A DNA stretch of 61,175 bases, taken from assembly GCA_031292375.1 (NCBI GenBank), contig JARLHF010000023.1, forward strand, positions 1 to 61,175, in the 5' to 3' direction. Below the pieces are notes generated by a model that worked only from the letters and a program-made list of their open reading frames with translations, did no database searches and was not told the DNA's origin. Shown here one piece after another: positions 61,037-61,175 of this stretch (within the stretch, counting starts at the first letter, position 1; every line of letters starts with the position of its first letter). The stretch is from Chlamydiales bacterium (GTDB lineage Bacteria > Chlamydiota > Chlamydiia > Chlamydiales > VFKH01). A program made the translations under genes and the position numbers.

Positions 61037-61175
61037 TTAGACTTCTTGCGTAATTACATTTGCTTGTTAAAATTGTCTTTTTTGACATCTTTATCGTTAA
61101 ATTTTTCAACCATATGTTCACATATGCTTGAAAAATTTATCAATAAATCTACTCAAAAAATTTCAATTTTTCTAA
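61037..61175. repeat. MITE-like inverted-repeat element, copy 2, cut by the window end
   Basis: It starts with the 39 bp terminal repeat (TTAGACTTCTTGCGTAATTA onward) that is the exact reverse complement of 58011-58049. Inside is an almost perfect hairpin (AAATTTTTCAA then CATATG, loop TTCA, 61099-61138). The last bases (AAAAATTTCAATTTT) match the centre of copy 1, so the closing repeat is probably just beyond the window. Confidence 0.75.

Overview
The window is a bacterial chromosome segment, AT-rich by eye, from a member of the Chlamydiae. It is most likely a Chlamydia-related (environmental) lineage rather than Chlamydiaceae proper. Three observations support this. (1) There is a UPF0158-dapF-clpP-glyA cluster. 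(2) There is a zinc-ribbon coiled-coil gene of the CT398 type directly followed by rnpB. (3) A long run of genes keeps, as far as I recall the C. trachomatis map, the order CT348 (ABC-F), CT347 (xerC), CT346 (rnz), CT344 (lon), CT343 (tsaB), CT342 (rpsU), CT341 (dnaJ), CT340 (fused pyruvate/oxoacid dehydrogenase E1), CT339 (comEC), ptsH, ptsI, CT335 (ybaB) and CT334 (dnaX). DUF687, a domain I know only from chlamydiae, is also present.

Layout. 1-384 holds three copies of a ~20 bp direct repeat that may be the remains of an insertion-sequence end. 384-9263 is a housekeeping block: a secreted orphan, UPF0158, dapF, clpP, glyA, a PfkB kinase overlapping a small carbohydrate-binding-fold gene, tsaD, the CT398-like gene and rnpB. 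9340-20438 is conserved backbone (ABC-F, xerC, rnz, lon, tsaB) with inserted genes for an LRR protein, a rhomboid protease, an RfaE2-like nucleotidyltransferase and an HD hydrolase. 20558-24366 is a first accessory island: a DUF687 hydrolase with a new N-terminal domain and two tandem paralogues with an amphipathic helix. 24487-28393 returns to backbone (rpsU, dnaJ, E1 fusion). 28476-44977 is a second, larger island: a HSQG hydrolase, WalJ-like MBL, signal-peptide PdxH, a receiver-MBL fusion, ftsK, uppP, a broken ATPase, secreted and low-complexity proteins, a protein sharing the DUF687 partner domain, and two DUF4143-type ATPases with repeats around them. 45033-52754 is backbone again (tRNA-His, comEC, ndh, hprK-ptsH-ptsI, ybaB, dnaX). 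52981-61175 carries two orphans, a PgpH-type HD receptor, an SDR enzyme, a phosphohexomutase, a promoter-preceded structured non-coding stretch, an orphan gene, and MITE-like inverted repeats.

How genes work together. HprK, HPr and Enzyme I form a PTS relay with no sugar permease in view, which suggests regulation rather than transport. TsaB and TsaD both belong to tRNA t6A synthesis. ClpP, Lon and DnaJ serve proteostasis. XerC and FtsK serve chromosome dimer resolution. UppP and the RfaE2-like enzyme touch envelope synthesis. The accessory islands look like reservoirs of host-interaction candidates. They also contain dispersed palindromes, one of which lies exactly where an ATPase gene is broken.

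The most notable undescribed signals are the structured transcript candidate at 59968-60360 with its own promoter, the modular 'shared N-domain' proteins at 20558 and 39342, the amphipathic-helix family at 22380/23398/36548, and three families of dispersed inverted repeats. Gene functions are read from motifs by eye. No database search was run.
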